Part shown: in pieces, positions 9,404 to 17,981 of the stretch
How positions within the stretch are numbered: position 1 is the first letter of the stretch
Layout of the letters: each line of letters opens with the position of its first letter
Source: an uncultured Eisenbergiella sp.
Lineage (GTDB): Bacteria > Bacillota > Clostridia > Lachnospirales > Lachnospiraceae
Direction: 5' to 3'
NCBI GenBank assembly: GCA_947598825.1
Contig: CANQFM010000026.1
Span: 1 to 40,256, forward strand
Length of the DNA stretch: 40,256 bases
Made by a program: the position numbers and the translations under genes
The notes under the pieces: generated by a model
The model's database searches: none
Told to the model about the DNA's origin: nothing
Seen by the model: the letters and a program-made list of their open reading frames with translations, nothing else

Positions 9404-10726
9404 ATGACGAAAGCCGAAATCTTGCGTTTGGTGGAAGAGGAAGATGTGGAGTTTATCCGGCTCCAGTTTACGGATATGTTCGGGGTACTTAAGAATGTAG
9501 CGGTGCCTGCCAGCCAGTTGGAAAGCGCCTTGAACAACGAATGTGTCTTTGACGGATATGGGATGGACGGCATCTGGAACAGAAGCGAGGGCGATCTGTT
9601 TTTGCATCCGGATCCGGATACGTTCGTGATCCTGCCCTGGCGTCCCCAGCAGGGGAAGGTGGCCAGGTTTTTGTGCGATGTGCGCAGGGCCGACGGATCG
9701 GCGCTGCCGGTCAGCACCCGCGCCATGTTAAAGCGCACGCTGCAGAAGGCGAAGGAGATGGGCTATGAGGTCTTTGCCCATCCGGAATGCGAGTTTTTCC
9801 TGTTTCATACGGATGAAAACGGGATCCCCACGGCCATGAGCCATGAGCGCGCGGGATTTCTGGACGTAAGCCCTCTGGATCTGGGGGAAAACGCCAGGCG
9901 CGAGATGGTGTTGACCCTGGAGAACATGGGATTTGAGATCGAATCTTCTTTCCATGAAAGCGCGCGCGCCCAGCATGAGATCGATTTTAAACAGGCGGAG
10001 GCGCTGGAAACTGCGGATAAGATCGTGACCTTTAAAAACGCGGTGCGTTCGACGGCCAAACGGTTTGGCCTGCACGCCACCTTTATGCCCAAGCCTACGG
10101 CGGGTTCCGCAGGCTCGGGGATGCATATCAGTTTTTCTTTGTACCGGGACGGGAAAAACGTCTTTTTCGATCCGGAGGACAAGGACGGCATCAGCGACGA
10201 AGCCCGCTGGTTCATGGGCGGCATTTTGGCCCATGTAAAAGGGATGTGCGCCCTGACCAATCCGCTGGTCAACTCCTATAAGCGGCTGATGTCGGGCTTT
10301 GAGGCGCCCCGGGACATCATCTGGACGACCCGCAACCAGAATACTCTGATCCGGGTCCACAATCAGAGGGGGACCGATGCGGTGATCGAGCTTCGCTTCC
10401 CCGACCCTTCCGCCAACCCGTATCTGACCCTGACGGCCTGCATTGCGGCGGGGCTGGACGGCATTGAAAAGAAGACGGATCCCGGCGCGGCGGCCGCCTA
10501 CCGCTTCGAGGAGCGCACGGACGCCGAGAAGGCGGCGGCAGGAGTGGAGCATCTTCCGGAAACGCTGCATGAGGCGGTGGCCTGTCTGGAGCAGGACGCT
10601 TTCATGAAGACCGTATTGGGCGGCGAGTTCGTACAGCTTTATACGGATTACAAAAAAGAGGAATGGAATGAATATATGTCTCAGGTATCCGAGTGGGAAA
10701 TTGAAAGATATCTGTATCGGATATGA
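9404..10726 (+). CDS. glnA: Glutamine synthetase, type I
   Basis: Glutamine synthetase (440 residues) forms glutamine from glutamate, ammonia and ATP. Length and motifs fit the shorter GSI-alpha group of Firmicutes: the N-terminal region containing FTDMFG, the active-site stretch KPTAGSAGSGMH, and NPLVNSYKRL followed by an arginine-rich loop. I do not see the adenylylation-site motif of the GSI-beta enzymes, so control by an adenylyltransferase is not expected. AAAGGAG precedes ATG 9404. Gaps of 15 bp to gltD and 13 bp to the ANTAR gene indicate one transcript. Activity is probably set by feedback and by the neighbouring ANTAR protein, which is an inference from position. Confidence 0.96.
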   Translation: MTKAEILRLVEEEDVEFIRLQFTDMFGVLKNVAVPASQLESALNNECVFDGYGMDGIWNRSEGDLFLHPDPDTFVILPWRPQQGKVARFLCDVRRADGSALPVSTRAMLKRTLQKAKEMGYEVFAHPECEFFLFHTDENGIPTAMSHERAGFLDVSPLDLGENARREMVLTLENMGFEIESSFHESARAQHEIDFKQAEALETADKIVTFKNAVRSTAKRFGLHATFMPKPTAGSAGSGMHISFSLYRDGKNVFFDPEDKDGISDEARWFMGGILAHVKGMCALTNPLVNSYKRLMSGFEAPRDIIWTTRNQNTLIRVHNQRGTDAVIELRFPDPSANPYLTLTACIAAGLDGIEKKTDPGAAAAYRFEERTDAEKAAAGVEHLPETLHEAVACLEQDAFMKTVLGGEFVQLYTDYKKEEWNEYMSQVSEWEIERYLYRI

Positions 10727-10739
10727 GGCGGTGTAGCGG

Positions 10740-11288
10740 ATGAGCGGCATAATCGTTGTTTTGCCCAAACTGGAGGATGCGAAGCAGATCCGCAGCATCT
10801 TAAGCCGCCACGGTTTTGAGACTGCGGCAGTCTGTACCACAGGGGCAGATGTTCTGTCGAGGGTTCCGCAACTGGGGAGCGGCGTGGTGATCTGCAGCTA
10901 CCGGCTGCGGGATATGCACTATACCCAACTGGCGGAATATCTGCCGGATTATTTTGAAATGCTGCTTTTAAACTCCGCCCAGGAGCGGGACAACTGTCCT
11001 GCGGGCATTGTTTCTTTGACTTATCCCATCCGGCCCAACGACCTGGCGGGCACGGTGGGCATGATGCTGGCCCAGTTGGAACGGCGCATCCGGTACCGGA
11101 GGGCGGGCGTAAAAAAGCGGTCGGACCGGGAGCAGAACTATATCAACAACGCAAAAATGATCCTGATGGAACGCAACAACATGACGGAGCAGGAGGCTTA
11201 CCGGTACATCCAGAAAAGCAGTATGGATTCCGGCACCAATATGGTGGAAACGGCGCAGATGATCCTGCTGCTTTTGTTCGACAGTTGA
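10740..11288 (+). CDS. ANTAR-domain RNA-binding regulator with degenerate receiver (NitR-like)
   Basis: A 182-residue cytoplasmic regulator. Residues 1-115 resemble a response-regulator receiver, but the phosphoacceptor aspartate expected after the third strand is Ser53 ([11 protein letters not shown]), so phosphorylation is unlikely. Residues about 127-178 form an ANTAR domain ([21 protein letters not shown] and a helical tail), which in relatives binds paired hairpins in nascent RNA and prevents termination. Comparable ANTAR genes beside glnA/glt genes are known in solvent-forming clostridia under the name nitR, as I recall. Here it follows glnA by 13 bp. Its RNA target is probably in nitrogen-gene leaders, but I found no classical twin hexaloop site in this window. 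Confidence 0.88.
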   Translation: MSGIIVVLPKLEDAKQIRSILSRHGFETAAVCTTGADVLSRVPQLGSGVVICSYRLRDMHYTQLAEYLPDYFEMLLLNSAQERDNCPAGIVSLTYPIRPNDLAGTVGMMLAQLERRIRYRRAGVKKRSDREQNYINNAKMILMERNNMTEQEAYRYIQKSSMDSGTNMVETAQMILLLLFDS

Positions 11289-11328
11289 CGGCATATCGGC
11301 CGGCCTGCGCCGGCGCATGGAGGAAAAG

Positions 11329-12543
11329 ATGTATACGATCAATGAGAATTATCTGAAGCTGCAGGGCAGCTACCTGTTTTCCGAGATCGCAAAAAGGGTG
11401 GCGGCCTATAAGGAAGCCCATCCCGAAGCGGATGTGATCCGGCTGGGCATCGGCGATGTGACGCAGCCTATCGCCCCGGCCATCATTGAAGCGCTGCACA
11501 AGGCGGTGGACGAGATGGGGACTCCGGAAGGGTTCAGGGGCTACGGCCCGGAGCAGGGCTACGAGTTTCTGCGGCAGGCCATCGTAAAGAACGACTACCT
11601 GGCCAGAGGGTGTGACATCAGCCCGGAGGAGATCTTCGTATCGGACGGCGCGAAGTGCGACGTGGGCAATATCCAGGAGATCTTCGGGACGGACAATACG
11701 GTGGCGGTCTGCGACCCGGTCTATCCGGTCTATGTGGACACCAACGTGATGGCGGGGCGCACCGGACAGTTCAATCCTGTCACGGGCGGTTTTGATAAAC
11801 TGATCTATATGCCCTGCACGGCGGAAAACGGTTTTTCGCCGAAGTTGCCCGAACAGGCGCCGGATCTGATCTATCTTTGCTTTCCCAACAACCCCACCGG
11901 CGCTGCCATCCGAAAGGACGCGCTGCAGGCCTGGGTGGACTATGCCAACAAAAACGGCTCCGTCATCCTCTATGACGCGGCCTATGAAGCCTATATTTCC
12001 GAGGAAGGGGTTCCGCACAGCATCTATGAGTGTGAGGGGGCCAGAGGCTGCGCCATCGAGATGCACAGCTTTTCCAAAAACGCGGGCTTTACGGGGCTGC
12101 GGCTGGGCTATACCGTGATCCCGAAGGATCTGGTCTGCAACGGCACCAGCCTGCACAGCCTTTGGGAGAGAAGGCACGGCACCCGTTATAACGGCGCTCC
12201 CTATATCGTGCAGCGGGCCGGCGAGGCGGTGTATTCCGAAGCAGGAAAGGCGCAGCTTCGTAAGCAGGTGGCCTATTATATGGAAAACGCCCGGATGATC
12301 CGGGACGGGCTGGCCCAGGCGGGCTTTACCGCCTACGGCGGCGTCAACGCCCCCTATATCTGGCTGAAAACGCCGGAGGGGATGACGAGCTGGGACTTTT
12401 TTGACCGGCTGCTCAACGAAGTGCAGGTGGTGGGGACCCCCGGATCCGGCTTTGGCGCCAGCGGGGAAGGGTATTTCAGGCTGACGGCTTTCGGCACCCA
12501 TGAGAATACCCGGGAAGCGATCAAAAGGATCGGGAGATTATAA
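11329..12543 (+). CDS. dapL: LL-diaminopimelate aminotransferase
   Basis: A PLP enzyme (404 residues) that converts tetrahydrodipicolinate directly to LL-2,6-diaminopimelate with glutamate as amino donor, bypassing the succinyl/acetyl route to lysine and peptidoglycan. The fold-type I features are clear: YGPEQGY, the NNPTGA motif, and the PLP lysine K250 in [10 protein letters not shown]. The N-terminal [13 protein letters not shown] is characteristic of the family. ATG 11329 is preferred over 11317 because GGAGG sits five bases before it and overlaps the earlier ATG. It is the last gene of the operon, 40 bp after the ANTAR gene and 32 bp before a terminator. A small GCCGGC inverted repeat (11299-11314) lies in the gap. 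Confidence 0.95.
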   Translation: MYTINENYLKLQGSYLFSEIAKRVAAYKEAHPEADVIRLGIGDVTQPIAPAIIEALHKAVDEMGTPEGFRGYGPEQGYEFLRQAIVKNDYLARGCDISPEEIFVSDGAKCDVGNIQEIFGTDNTVAVCDPVYPVYVDTNVMAGRTGQFNPVTGGFDKLIYMPCTAENGFSPKLPEQAPDLIYLCFPNNPTGAAIRKDALQAWVDYANKNGSVILYDAAYEAYISEEGVPHSIYECEGARGCAIEMHSFSKNAGFTGLRLGYTVIPKDLVCNGTSLHSLWERRHGTRYNGAPYIVQRAGEAVYSEAGKAQLRKQVAYYMENARMIRDGLAQAGFTAYGGVNAPYIWLKTPEGMTSWDFFDRLLNEVQVVGTPGSGFGASGEGYFRLTAFGTHENTREAIKRIGRL

Positions 12544-12575
12544 AACGTTTCTTATATGGGAACAGGCCTTTTTAC

Positions 12576-12606
12576 GGGGCGCTCTGACCGACAGGGCGCC
12601 TCTTTT
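12576..12606 (+). terminator. Rho-independent terminator of the pyrG-dapL operon
   Basis: Stem 12578-12586 with 12592-12600 (GGCGCTCTG/CAGGGCGCC, one G-U pair), loop ACCGA, followed by TCTTTT. It ends the long operon. Confidence 0.8.
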
Positions 12607-12639
12607 GGCGTGCGCACCGGGAGTTTCTTTCGGATGTGG

Positions 12640-12668
12640 TTGAAAGCGGAAACGTTTTTTGCTATATT
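12640..12668 (+). promoter_or_regulatory. Sigma-A promoter of the MBL hydrolase/MATE pair
   Basis: TTGAAA (12640-12645), exactly 17 bp, then TATATT (12663-12668), 28 bp before the ATG at 12697. Confidence 0.7.
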
Positions 12669-12696
12669 GAAAGCAAAACGGCGGGAGGCGGACGCG

Positions 12697-13575
12697 ATGT
12701 ACGAACTGATACCGATTACCGATAAAAGCTATTATATTCAAAGCCCTGCCAGGATCGGGCTGGTGAAGATAAGCGACAGGGAGGTTTGCCTGATAGACAG
12801 CGGCAGCGATAAGGATGCTGGGCGTAAGGCCCGGCAGATTTTAGACGCCAACGGATGGAAGCTTACCGCCATTTTCAACACCCATTCCCATGCCGACCAC
12901 ATCGGCGGCAACAAGTACCTGCAGGGGCAGACGGGATGTAAGATCTACGCGCCGGGGATCGACTGCGATTTTACCAGGCATCCGATCCTGGAGCCTTCTT
13001 TTTTGTACGGCGGGTATCCCTGCAGGGAGTTGCGGCACAAATTCCTGCTGGCGCAGGAAAGCCAGGCAGAATATCTGACCGAAGAGGTTTTGCCCGAGGG
13101 CTTTGAAATGATCGCGCTGCCGGGGCATTTTTTTGACATGACGGGTTTTCGGACGCCGGACGATGTCGTCTATCTCGCCGACTGCCTGTCGAGCCGCGAG
13201 ACGCTGGAAAAATACCGGATCGGGTTTCTGTACGATGTGGCCGCTTACCTGCGGACGCTGGAAATGGTAAAGACGCTGAAAGCGAAAATGTTTGTGCCCG
13301 CTCATGCGCAGCCGACGGCAGACATTTTTGCCCTGGCGCAGTATAATCTCGAAATGGTGCAGGAGGTTGCCGAAAGGATCGTCGAGCTGTGCAGGGAACC
13401 CCTCTGTTTTGAAACGATCCTGCAAAGGCTGTTTGCCGGTTACGGCCTGACGATGGATTTCGAGCAGTACGTTCTGGTCGGGAGTACCGTCCGTTCGTAC
13501 CTTTCCTGGCTGAAGGATACAGGCAGACTGAGCGCGCGGTTTGAGGATCATCAGCTCCTGTGGGAGCGGATTTAG
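12697..13575 (+). CDS. Metallo-beta-lactamase-fold hydrolase
   Basis: A 292-residue cytoplasmic metallo-hydrolase. The zinc-binding signature HSHADH lies at 63-68, followed by downstream fold elements LPGHFFDMTG, a YLADCLS segment supplying the bridging aspartate, and a later VPAHAQP histidine. The last 75 residues look like a winged-helix tail, as in the glyoxalase II-like and MBL/BLACT-type families. The substrate cannot be told. GGGAGG stands eight bases before ATG 12697; the frame is open 141 bases further upstream but that stretch contains the promoter. The MATE exporter gene follows after 54 bp and may share the transcript. Confidence 0.85.
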   Translation: MYELIPITDKSYYIQSPARIGLVKISDREVCLIDSGSDKDAGRKARQILDANGWKLTAIFNTHSHADHIGGNKYLQGQTGCKIYAPGIDCDFTRHPILEPSFLYGGYPCRELRHKFLLAQESQAEYLTEEVLPEGFEMIALPGHFFDMTGFRTPDDVVYLADCLSSRETLEKYRIGFLYDVAAYLRTLEMVKTLKAKMFVPAHAQPTADIFALAQYNLEMVQEVAERIVELCREPLCFETILQRLFAGYGLTMDFEQYVLVGSTVRSYLSWLKDTGRLSARFEDHQLLWERI

Positions 13576-13629
13576 GGAGCAGGAAAGGCGTCCGCAATTT
13601 TCTAAGGGAAAAGGAGAAAACGAAATTTT

Positions 13630-15042
13630 ATGCATTTTCATACGGGAAAAAATACCTTCCCCTGGAGAAGCTTTCTGAAAAGCCTGGCGTCCATCGCGAT
13701 CCCCATCGCGCTGCAGAATCTTCTGACCACCACGGCCAGCATGGTGGATACGATGATGGTGGCCCCGCTGGGGGAGCTGTCGGTGGGGGCGCTGGGACTG
13801 TGCGCCCAGTTTTCGTCCCTGATGTTCTCCGGCTATTGGGGCTTTGTGGGCGGCGGGATGCTGTTCATCTCCCAGTATTGGGGGTCGAAGGAGGACGACG
13901 GCATCGAGCGTTCCTATGGGATGACGCTGGCGTGCATGATGACGGTGGCGGCGGTATTCGGCTGTCTTGCCATTTTTGCGCCGGATCTGGTCATGCGGAT
14001 CTATACCGATAAGGAAGCGATCCGGCAAATCGGCGTCCAATATTTGCATATTGTGGGCGTCGCCTACTTTATGCAGGTGTTCTCCATGGCCATGAGCTGC
14101 CTGCTGCGGGGGACGGAACGGGTGCGCATTCCCATGATCGCTTCGATGGCGTCGGTGGCGGCGAACCTGTTTTTAAACTGGGTGTTCATCTACGGCAATT
14201 TGGGCGCGCCGGCCATGGGGATCCGGGGCGCGGCTCTGGCCACGACCTGTGCGGCGGCGGTGAACGTACTCACGATCTATCTGCTGGCGTATCTGGGGAA
14301 ATATCCGTATCTGTTCCGACTGCGGGGGCATTTCCGGTGGAACAGAGAGAAACTGAAGGAATATTTTGTGAAGTGCTTTCCGATCCTCTGCAACGAAGTG
14401 CTGGTGGGCGTGGGCAACATGGTGATCAATATCACGCTGGGCCGTCAGACGGAGCAGGTCATCGCGGCTTTGGCGGTATTTCGCACGCTGGAAGGGCTGA
14501 TCATCGGCTTTTTCGCGGGCTTTTCCAACGCTGCCTCTATTCTGGTGGGCAAATGCGTGGGCGCCGGGGAACTGGATACCGCCTTCGCGCGGGCCAAACG
14601 GCTGGTCTATCTGTGCAGCGGCGTGATCCTGTGCGCGAATCTGTGCGTGCTTGCCCTGCACAGGCCGCTTCTGACAGGGATGAGCCTGTCCGGGCCGTCC
14701 TACGAGGCGGGGCTTCGGATGCTTTTGATCTATGCGGTGATCTCCGTGATCCGGATGGGCAACTGGATCCAGAACGATACCTACCGGGCGTCTGGGGACG
14801 CGGTATACGGCACTGTGCTGGAGATCGTTTTTATGTACGTCATGGTGATCCCCAGCGTACTGCTGACCGGCTTTGCGCTTCATGCGCCCTACTGGGTCGT
14901 GTTCCTATGCTGCTATATCGACGAGCCTATCCGGTATGCGCTCATGCAGATCCACCTTTATTCCGGCAAATGGGTCAGGCCGGTGACTGATCTGGGGAAG
15001 GCAGCGCTGCCGACGTTTTTGGAAAAGAGGAAAAAAGGCTGA
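13630..15042 (+). CDS. MATE-family multidrug/metabolite exporter
   Basis: An integral membrane protein of 470 residues, the usual length for MATE transporters with twelve helices. They expel cationic drugs or metabolites using sodium or proton gradients. The N-terminal segment IAIPIALQNLLTTTASMVDT is the family's first-helix signature and recurs in degenerate form after the midpoint (about residue 245), reflecting the two-lobed fold. The substrate is unknown. AAGGAG lies 13 bases before the ATG, rather far, but no better start is seen. The protein ends in a lysine-rich tail. No clear terminator follows. Confidence 0.93.
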   Translation: MHFHTGKNTFPWRSFLKSLASIAIPIALQNLLTTTASMVDTMMVAPLGELSVGALGLCAQFSSLMFSGYWGFVGGGMLFISQYWGSKEDDGIERSYGMTLACMMTVAAVFGCLAIFAPDLVMRIYTDKEAIRQIGVQYLHIVGVAYFMQVFSMAMSCLLRGTERVRIPMIASMASVAANLFLNWVFIYGNLGAPAMGIRGAALATTCAAAVNVLTIYLLAYLGKYPYLFRLRGHFRWNREKLKEYFVKCFPILCNEVLVGVGNMVINITLGRQTEQVIAALAVFRTLEGLIIGFFAGFSNAASILVGKCVGAGELDTAFARAKRLVYLCSGVILCANLCVLALHRPLLTGMSLSGPSYEAGLRMLLIYAVISVIRMGNWIQNDTYRASGDAVYGTVLEIVFMYVMVIPSVLLTGFALHAPYWVVFLCCYIDEPIRYALMQIHLYSGKWVRPVTDLGKAALPTFLEKRKKG

Positions 15043-15078
15043 GCAAAAAACGGCGGACAAAATTTCTTTCTTTGCGGA

Positions 15079-15107
15079 TGGAAAAGTGCGCATGGATGTG
15101 GTAAAAT
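15079..15107 (+). promoter_or_regulatory. Weak candidate promoter of the PfkB kinase
   Basis: TGGAAA (15079-15084), a 17-bp spacer and TAAAAT (15102-15107). The -35 is poor. Nothing else recognisable lies between 15043 and 15193. Confidence 0.3.
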
Positions 15108-15193
15108 ATGATCTGTCGGAAGAAGTGGAAAAATAAGCAGGACGGTTTATTTTACAATCTGCGTTTTGCGCTGTTTACGGCATGGAGGGAAAG

Positions 15194-16150
15194 ATGAGCG
15201 GATACGATGTGACGGCTCTTGGAGAACTTTTAATCGATTTTACGGAAAATGGGAAGAGCGCCCAGGGAAATTCCCTGTTTGAAGCCAATCCCGGCGGCGC
15301 GCCCTGCAACGTGCTTTCGATGCTGACCAGGCTGGGAAAGAAAACCGCCTTTATCGGAAAGGTGGGCAGGGACTTTTTCGGGACGCAGTTAAAAGAGGCC
15401 CTGGAGGAGACGGGGATCGATGCCTCGGCCCTGCGGATGGACGAACAGGTGCATACGACGCTGGCGCTGGTCCATACATATCCGGACGGGGACCGGGATT
15501 TTTCCTTTTACCGCGATCCGGGCGCGGATATGAGGCTGACCGCGGACGAGATTCCGGAAGAGATGATCGCAGGATCGCGGATCTTTCATTTTGGCACGCT
15601 GTCCATGACCCACGAGGGCGTGCGCAGGGCGACGCTCAAGGCCCTGGATGTTGCGAAGAAAAACGGCGTTCTGATCTCCTTTGACCCCAATCTGCGGCCG
15701 CCGCTGTGGCCGTCTCTGGACGCTGCGAAAGAGCAGGTGCTTTGCGGGTTGGGTTACTGCGACATACTTAAGATTTCGGATAATGAGATCCAGTGGCTCA
15801 CCGGGTTGGACGATTACAGCGAGGGCGCGGCGTGGATCCACAAGCGGTATCCGGAGATTTCTCTGATCCTGGTTTCTTTGGGGAAAGAGGGAAGCCGGGC
15901 CTATTACGGAAAAGAAACGGTGGAGGTGCCCGCCTTTGTGCAGAAAAATACCGTGGAGACCACGGGAGCGGGGGATACTTTCTGCGGCTGCGTACTCAAT
16001 TACATTCTGGAGCATGGCCTGAAAGGGCTAAGCAGGTCAGATCTGACGGAAATGCTGCGGTTTGCCAATGCCGCCGCCTCTCTGATTACCACCCGGAAAG
16101 GGGCGCTGCGCGTGATGCCCACGAAACAGGAAGTGGAAGCGCTGTTGTAA
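15194..16150 (+). CDS. PfkB-family carbohydrate kinase, probable fructokinase
   Basis: A ribokinase-family sugar kinase of 318 residues, acting in the cytoplasm with ATP. The N-terminal glycine-rich sugar-binding motif (NPGGAPCNV) and the C-terminal catalytic motif GAGD (258-261, with Asp261 as the base) are intact. Overall spacing and the start ALGELLIDF resemble fructokinases (ScrK type), but neighbouring genes give no sugar pathway, so the substrate is an inference. GGAGGG lies four bases before ATG 15194; an ATG at 15182 overlaps that site and is rejected. Followed by a strong terminator. Confidence 0.88.
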   Translation: MSGYDVTALGELLIDFTENGKSAQGNSLFEANPGGAPCNVLSMLTRLGKKTAFIGKVGRDFFGTQLKEALEETGIDASALRMDEQVHTTLALVHTYPDGDRDFSFYRDPGADMRLTADEIPEEMIAGSRIFHFGTLSMTHEGVRRATLKALDVAKKNGVLISFDPNLRPPLWPSLDAAKEQVLCGLGYCDILKISDNEIQWLTGLDDYSEGAAWIHKRYPEISLILVSLGKEGSRAYYGKETVEVPAFVQKNTVETTGAGDTFCGCVLNYILEHGLKGLSRSDLTEMLRFANAAASLITTRKGALRVMPTKQEVEALL

Positions 16151-16208
16151 TGATTTTATTATGATTATTTTATATTGAATTTTATATTGAATAAAGAAGA
16201 AACAGGTG

Positions 16209-16238
16209 AAAAACAGGCCGCCGGATTTTTCGGCGGCC
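16209..16238 (-). terminator. Terminator of purC (minus strand)
   Basis: Perfect 8-bp stem GGCCGCCG/CGGCGGCC (16216-16223 with 16231-16238). Read on the minus strand it is followed by TGTTTTT. Confidence 0.75.
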
Positions 16239-16246
16239 TCGCTGCG

Positions 16247-16271
16247 TGTGCGCCTGGCGGCGCACATTTTT
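16247..16271 (+). terminator. Terminator of the PfkB kinase gene
   Basis: Stem GTGCGCC/GGCGCAC (16248-16254 with 16259-16265, extended by one T-A pair), loop TGGC, then T5 at 16267-16271 on the plus strand. It stands beside the purC terminator, so each of the converging genes has its own stop. Confidence 0.8.
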
Positions 16272-16312
16272 ATGTCTTTGCACGGTTTACTTTGCCTTGC
16301 AGCGCGCCGGTT

Positions 16313-17188
16313 TTATAACCGGGTGCCGGTCAGCAGTTCGTAAGCCTGCAGGTACTTTTCAATGGTCTGATCCACGATGTCCTGGGGCAGCGTCCAGTCG
16401 TTGCCGGGATGGGATTTCAGCCAGTCGCGGGCAAACTGTTTGTCAAAAGAGGGCTGGCTGTGTCCCGGTTCATAACTGTCGGCGGGCCAGAAACGGGAAC
16501 TGTCGGGGGTCAACATTTCGTCCCCCAGCACGATCTGGCCGTTTTCGTCCAGGCCGAACTCGAATTTGGTATCTGCGATGATGATTCCTTTCTCTGCGGC
16601 GTAGTCCGCACATTTCTGATAGAGGGCGATGGTGTAGTCCCGCAGCTTGGAAGCATATTCCTCTCCTTTACCCGGAAAACGCTTTTCCAGATAGGCTACG
16701 CTCTGCTCATAGGAAATGTTCTCATCGTGGTCGCCGATCTCCGCCTTGGTGGAGGGAGTGTAGATGGGCTGGGGCAGCTTATCGGATTCCTTCAGCCCTT
16801 CCGGCAGCCGGATGCCGCAGACCGTGCCGTCCTTGACATAGCTGGCCCAGCCGCTGCCCGTGATATAGCCGCGGACAATGCATTCGATGGGCAGCATATT
16901 CAGCTTCTTGCACAGCATGCTGTTGCCGGTAAACCGGGGCTGTTGGAAAAAGGCCGGCATATCGTTTACATCCGTGGAGATCATATGGTTTGGCAGGATG
17001 TCCCGCGTCATCTCGAACCAGAATCTGGACATCTGGGTCAGTACCGTTCCTTTTTTGGTAACGGTGTTGTGCAGGATCACATCGAAACAACTGATGCGGT
17101 CGGTGGCCACCATGATCAGGCTGTCGCCGTTGTCGTAGATCTCCCGAACCTTTCCTTCTTTTATGGGTTTTCTTGTCTCTGCGTTCAT
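16313..17188 (-). CDS. purC: SAICAR synthetase
   Basis: Phosphoribosylaminoimidazole-succinocarboxamide synthase (291 residues) joins aspartate to CAIR with ATP in purine synthesis. Recognisable motifs are the N-terminal EGKVREIYD (ATP loop), [12 protein letters not shown], and the family signature [15 protein letters not shown] at 17188 gives the expected N terminus [18 protein letters not shown], with GAGGT ten bases upstream. The frame is open to 17431, but that part is AT-rich and unlike the family. It stands alone, without other purine genes. I found no purine riboswitch in its upstream region. Confidence 0.95.
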   Translation of the reverse strand: MNAETRKPIKEGKVREIYDNGDSLIMVATDRISCFDVILHNTVTKKGTVLTQMSRFWFEMTRDILPNHMISTDVNDMPAFFQQPRFTGNSMLCKKLNMLPIECIVRGYITGSGWASYVKDGTVCGIRLPEGLKESDKLPQPIYTPSTKAEIGDHDENISYEQSVAYLEKRFPGKGEEYASKLRDYTIALYQKCADYAAEKGIIIADTKFEFGLDENGQIVLGDEMLTPDSSRFWPADSYEPGHSQPSFDKQFARDWLKSHPGNDWTLPQDIVDQTIEKYLQAYELLTGTRL

Positions 17189-17270
17189 ATTCTTTTTTAC
17201 CTCGCTTGTGCGGATTTTGCCGGAACGTAACCGGAAAAACGCCTTTCGCCATGCGAACGGCTGATATCCA

Positions 17271-17300
17271 TAGTTAAACAGATTTTGGGGGAAAATGCAA
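17271..17300 (-). promoter_or_regulatory. Weak candidate promoter of purC
   Basis: On the minus strand, TTGCAT (complement of 17295-17300), an 18-bp spacer and TAACTA (complement of 17271-17276). It is plausible only. The rest of 17189-17480 shows no gene. Confidence 0.25.
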
Positions 17301-17552
17301 GGGGTTTTCAGGGAAAGATGCTGATAAAAAGGAATGACTATTGATTGAGGGAAAAATTGATGATACAACTGCATTACTAAAAAGCGGTGGCGTGTTGTCC
17401 ATGGAATAGACAAATAGATAAAATACATCAACTTAATTGATTAAATTTACCTCTTGCGGAATAGCGATGGCTATGGTAAGCTGTGTATCGATGCAGCCGC
17501 ATGGCAGGAATAAGGACGGCAGCGCAGCCATCGAGCCGTATGCGGGTGCAGA

Positions 17553-17914
17553 GAAACGCGAGGATGAGGAATAGTAGCTTTCTGTTGGCAATCAGAGAAC
17601 TGCCGGGCGGTGCGAGGCAGTCAGGTGCAGAGAGGGAACTGACCTCGGAGCGGCTGTCTGAAGGCCGGCAGGAGAAGCAGCAAGGCGGTTACGGGGAAAC
17701 CAATTCCGCAGACTGGATCCCATATCCTGCAGCACGGTTGTGTAAGCGCAGACGGAATTCCCGCCGTGAAAAGGGGAAAGGCATCGCGCTTTGCTTTGAA
17801 GAAGCCTGTGCCGGCGAGTGCATGGCAAGTCCATGAAATAGAGTGGTACCGCGCAAGAGGGTTTTGCGTCTCTATGAAAACGTCTCCGAGGGGAGTTTTC
17901 ATGGAGACGTTTTC
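17553..17914 (+). promoter_or_regulatory. T-box leader, predicted tRNA-Leu (CUG specifier), controlling leuA
   Basis: A complete T-box riboswitch. Stem I holds the AGTA element (17573-17576), a distal AGAGA..GGTGCGA region near 17594-17618, and GAA followed by the specifier CTG at 17639-17641 (leucine). The T-box sequence AGAGTGGTACCGCG lies at 17840-17853 inside an antiterminator (17838-17843 with 17870-17875; 17851-17856 with 17864-17869). Its TGGT bulge would pair with a tRNA 3' end having discriminator A, as tRNA-Leu has. The terminator is a perfect 12-bp stem, 17876-17887 with 17903-17914, with its T tract inside the 3' arm. Uncharged tRNA-Leu should allow transcription into leuA. No convincing promoter is visible at 17432-17552. 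Confidence 0.9.
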
Positions 17915-17981
17915 GCGTAAAGGAATGAAAAATCGGATCTTGAGGAAAGAAAAATCGGATCAGAGGAAAAGGAGAAATCCC

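Noticed and set aside
17189-17480. Purine riboswitch before purC
   Set aside because: The conserved purine-aptamer junction sequences could not be found on the minus strand.
17483-17836. 117-residue frame within the T-box leader
   Set aside because: The region folds as a T-box, and the Arg-rich translation has no family features.
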